Shown here: positions 50,463 to 50,722 of the stretch, piece after piece | How positions within the stretch are numbered: the stretch's first letter is position 1 | How the letters are laid out: the number at the start of each line of letters is the position of its first letter | DNA from: Streptococcus orisratti DSM 15617 | Lineage (GTDB): Bacteria > Bacillota > Bacilli > Lactobacillales > Streptococcaceae | Length of the DNA stretch: 50,722 bases | Reading direction: 5' to 3' | Assembly: GCF_000380105.1 (NCBI RefSeq) | Contig: NZ_KB904456.1 | Coordinates: forward strand, 1 to 50,722 | Position numbers and translations under genes: made by a program | Notes under the pieces: generated by a model | Databases searched by the model: none | Told to the model about the DNA's origin: nothing | Seen by the model: the letters and a program-made list of their open reading frames with translations, nothing else

Positions 50463-50722
50463 TGAACTGCTCCCTGTCAAGTGGACAATGAAATAATAAA
50501 AGATTAGGCGACGGCCTTGTTCCTCATTTCAAGAGGGGCAAGGCCGTTGTTGCGTTCTTGAAAACGTTGATGATTGTAAAAATAGATGTAGGCATCAATA
50601 TCTGAAACCAGCTCCTCAAAGGTCTTATATTTCTTCAAATCATAGCACTCCGTCTTAAAGTGCCCAAAGAAACTCTCAATTGGTGCGTTGTCAATACACT
50701 TACCAACACGCGACATAGAGCG
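50463..50722 (-). mobile_element. IS3-family element, right part (runs off window)
   Basis: On the minus strand, 50504-50716 and beyond encode the C-terminus of an IS3 orfB transposase: SRVGKCIDNAPIESFFGHFKTE (with the catalytic Glu of DDE), then DIDAYIYFYNHQRFQE.NNGLAPLEMR. The reading frame continues past the window end. The non-coding IS end reaches to within a few bases of the blpH stop. Subgroup not determined. Confidence 0.85.

Noticed and set aside
1..50722. CRISPR arrays, tRNA and rRNA genes
   Set aside because: No regularly spaced repeat array and no cloverleaf or rRNA-like sequence was noticed; repeats seen are regulatory boxes or inverted repeats.

Overview
The window comes from a low-GC Streptococcus. 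A member of the S. bovis/S. equinus complex (S. gallolyticus-like) is the best guess. The reasons are the BlpHRS-controlled bacteriocin cluster with 'EQFDVMTDAELS.VEGG'-type leaders, the streptococcal pyr/car operon, a BOX-like repeat, PezAT and a YSIRK-type antigen I/II adhesin. The species call is inference.

Layout. (1) 1-7 kb: IS debris and a decayed integrative element: a truncated IS4-like transposase, the 3' end of a large serine recombinase, a RepA_N initiator, an orphan C5-methyltransferase, and a large secreted lysozyme/CHAP conjugation protein. The usual relaxase/VirD4/VirB4 genes are absent and a scar lies at about 3962-4112. (2) 7-9.5 kb: accessory cargo: frameshifted tnpV, TetR + CPBP protease, and an AbiEi antitoxin gene without its toxin. 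(3) 9.5-24.5 kb: Tn5252/ICESa2603-type backbone: antigen I/II adhesin, small ICE proteins, VirB8/TcpC-like protein, TOPRIM primase and PezAT. It is interrupted at 16.0-20.4 kb by a tyrosine recombinase plus a defence cassette bounded by 31-bp perfect inverted repeats. The cassette encodes a TIR-like protein, a TIR + caspase-like protease pair resembling type IV Thoeris, and a nucleoside-deoxyribosyltransferase-fold/TPR protein. (4) 24.5-26.1 kb: pseudogenes and a DedA/TVP38 protein. (5) 26.2-33.9 kb: pyrR-pyrP-pyrB-carA-carB with PyrR-type leader signals. (6) 34.2-34.8 kb: a DtxR/MntR regulator. (7) 35-50.5 kb: bacteriocin island: C39 exporter and accessory protein (minus strand), several GG-leader peptides with immunity genes, a wall-anchored thioredoxin-like protein, a glycocin cluster (precursor, small protein, SunS-like glycosyltransferase) and blpS-blpR-blpH. 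An IS3 element follows immediately where the pheromone gene sits in pneumococcal blp loci.

How it works together. Two direct half-sites 21 bp apart (A[CT]GAC...ACGACTTGG) precede the exporter, the peptide cassettes, the thioredoxin-like gene and blpSRH, so one LytTR regulator (BlpR, probably opposed by BlpS) should control the island. The exporter would cleave the GG leaders and the thioredoxin-like protein could form the disulfides. The glycocin unit lacks such a site and has its own XRE regulator upstream.

Most notable: the invertible-looking TIR/caspase cassette; the glycocin cluster; a BOX-like insertion that swaps the last 29 residues of the exporter accessory protein, with the uninserted site preserved in a second remnant copy; a leader-only bacteriocin gene kept with its immunity gene; and a structured, covarying RNA element present twice (upstream of the adhesin, and between the carB Shine-Dalgarno and start codon).
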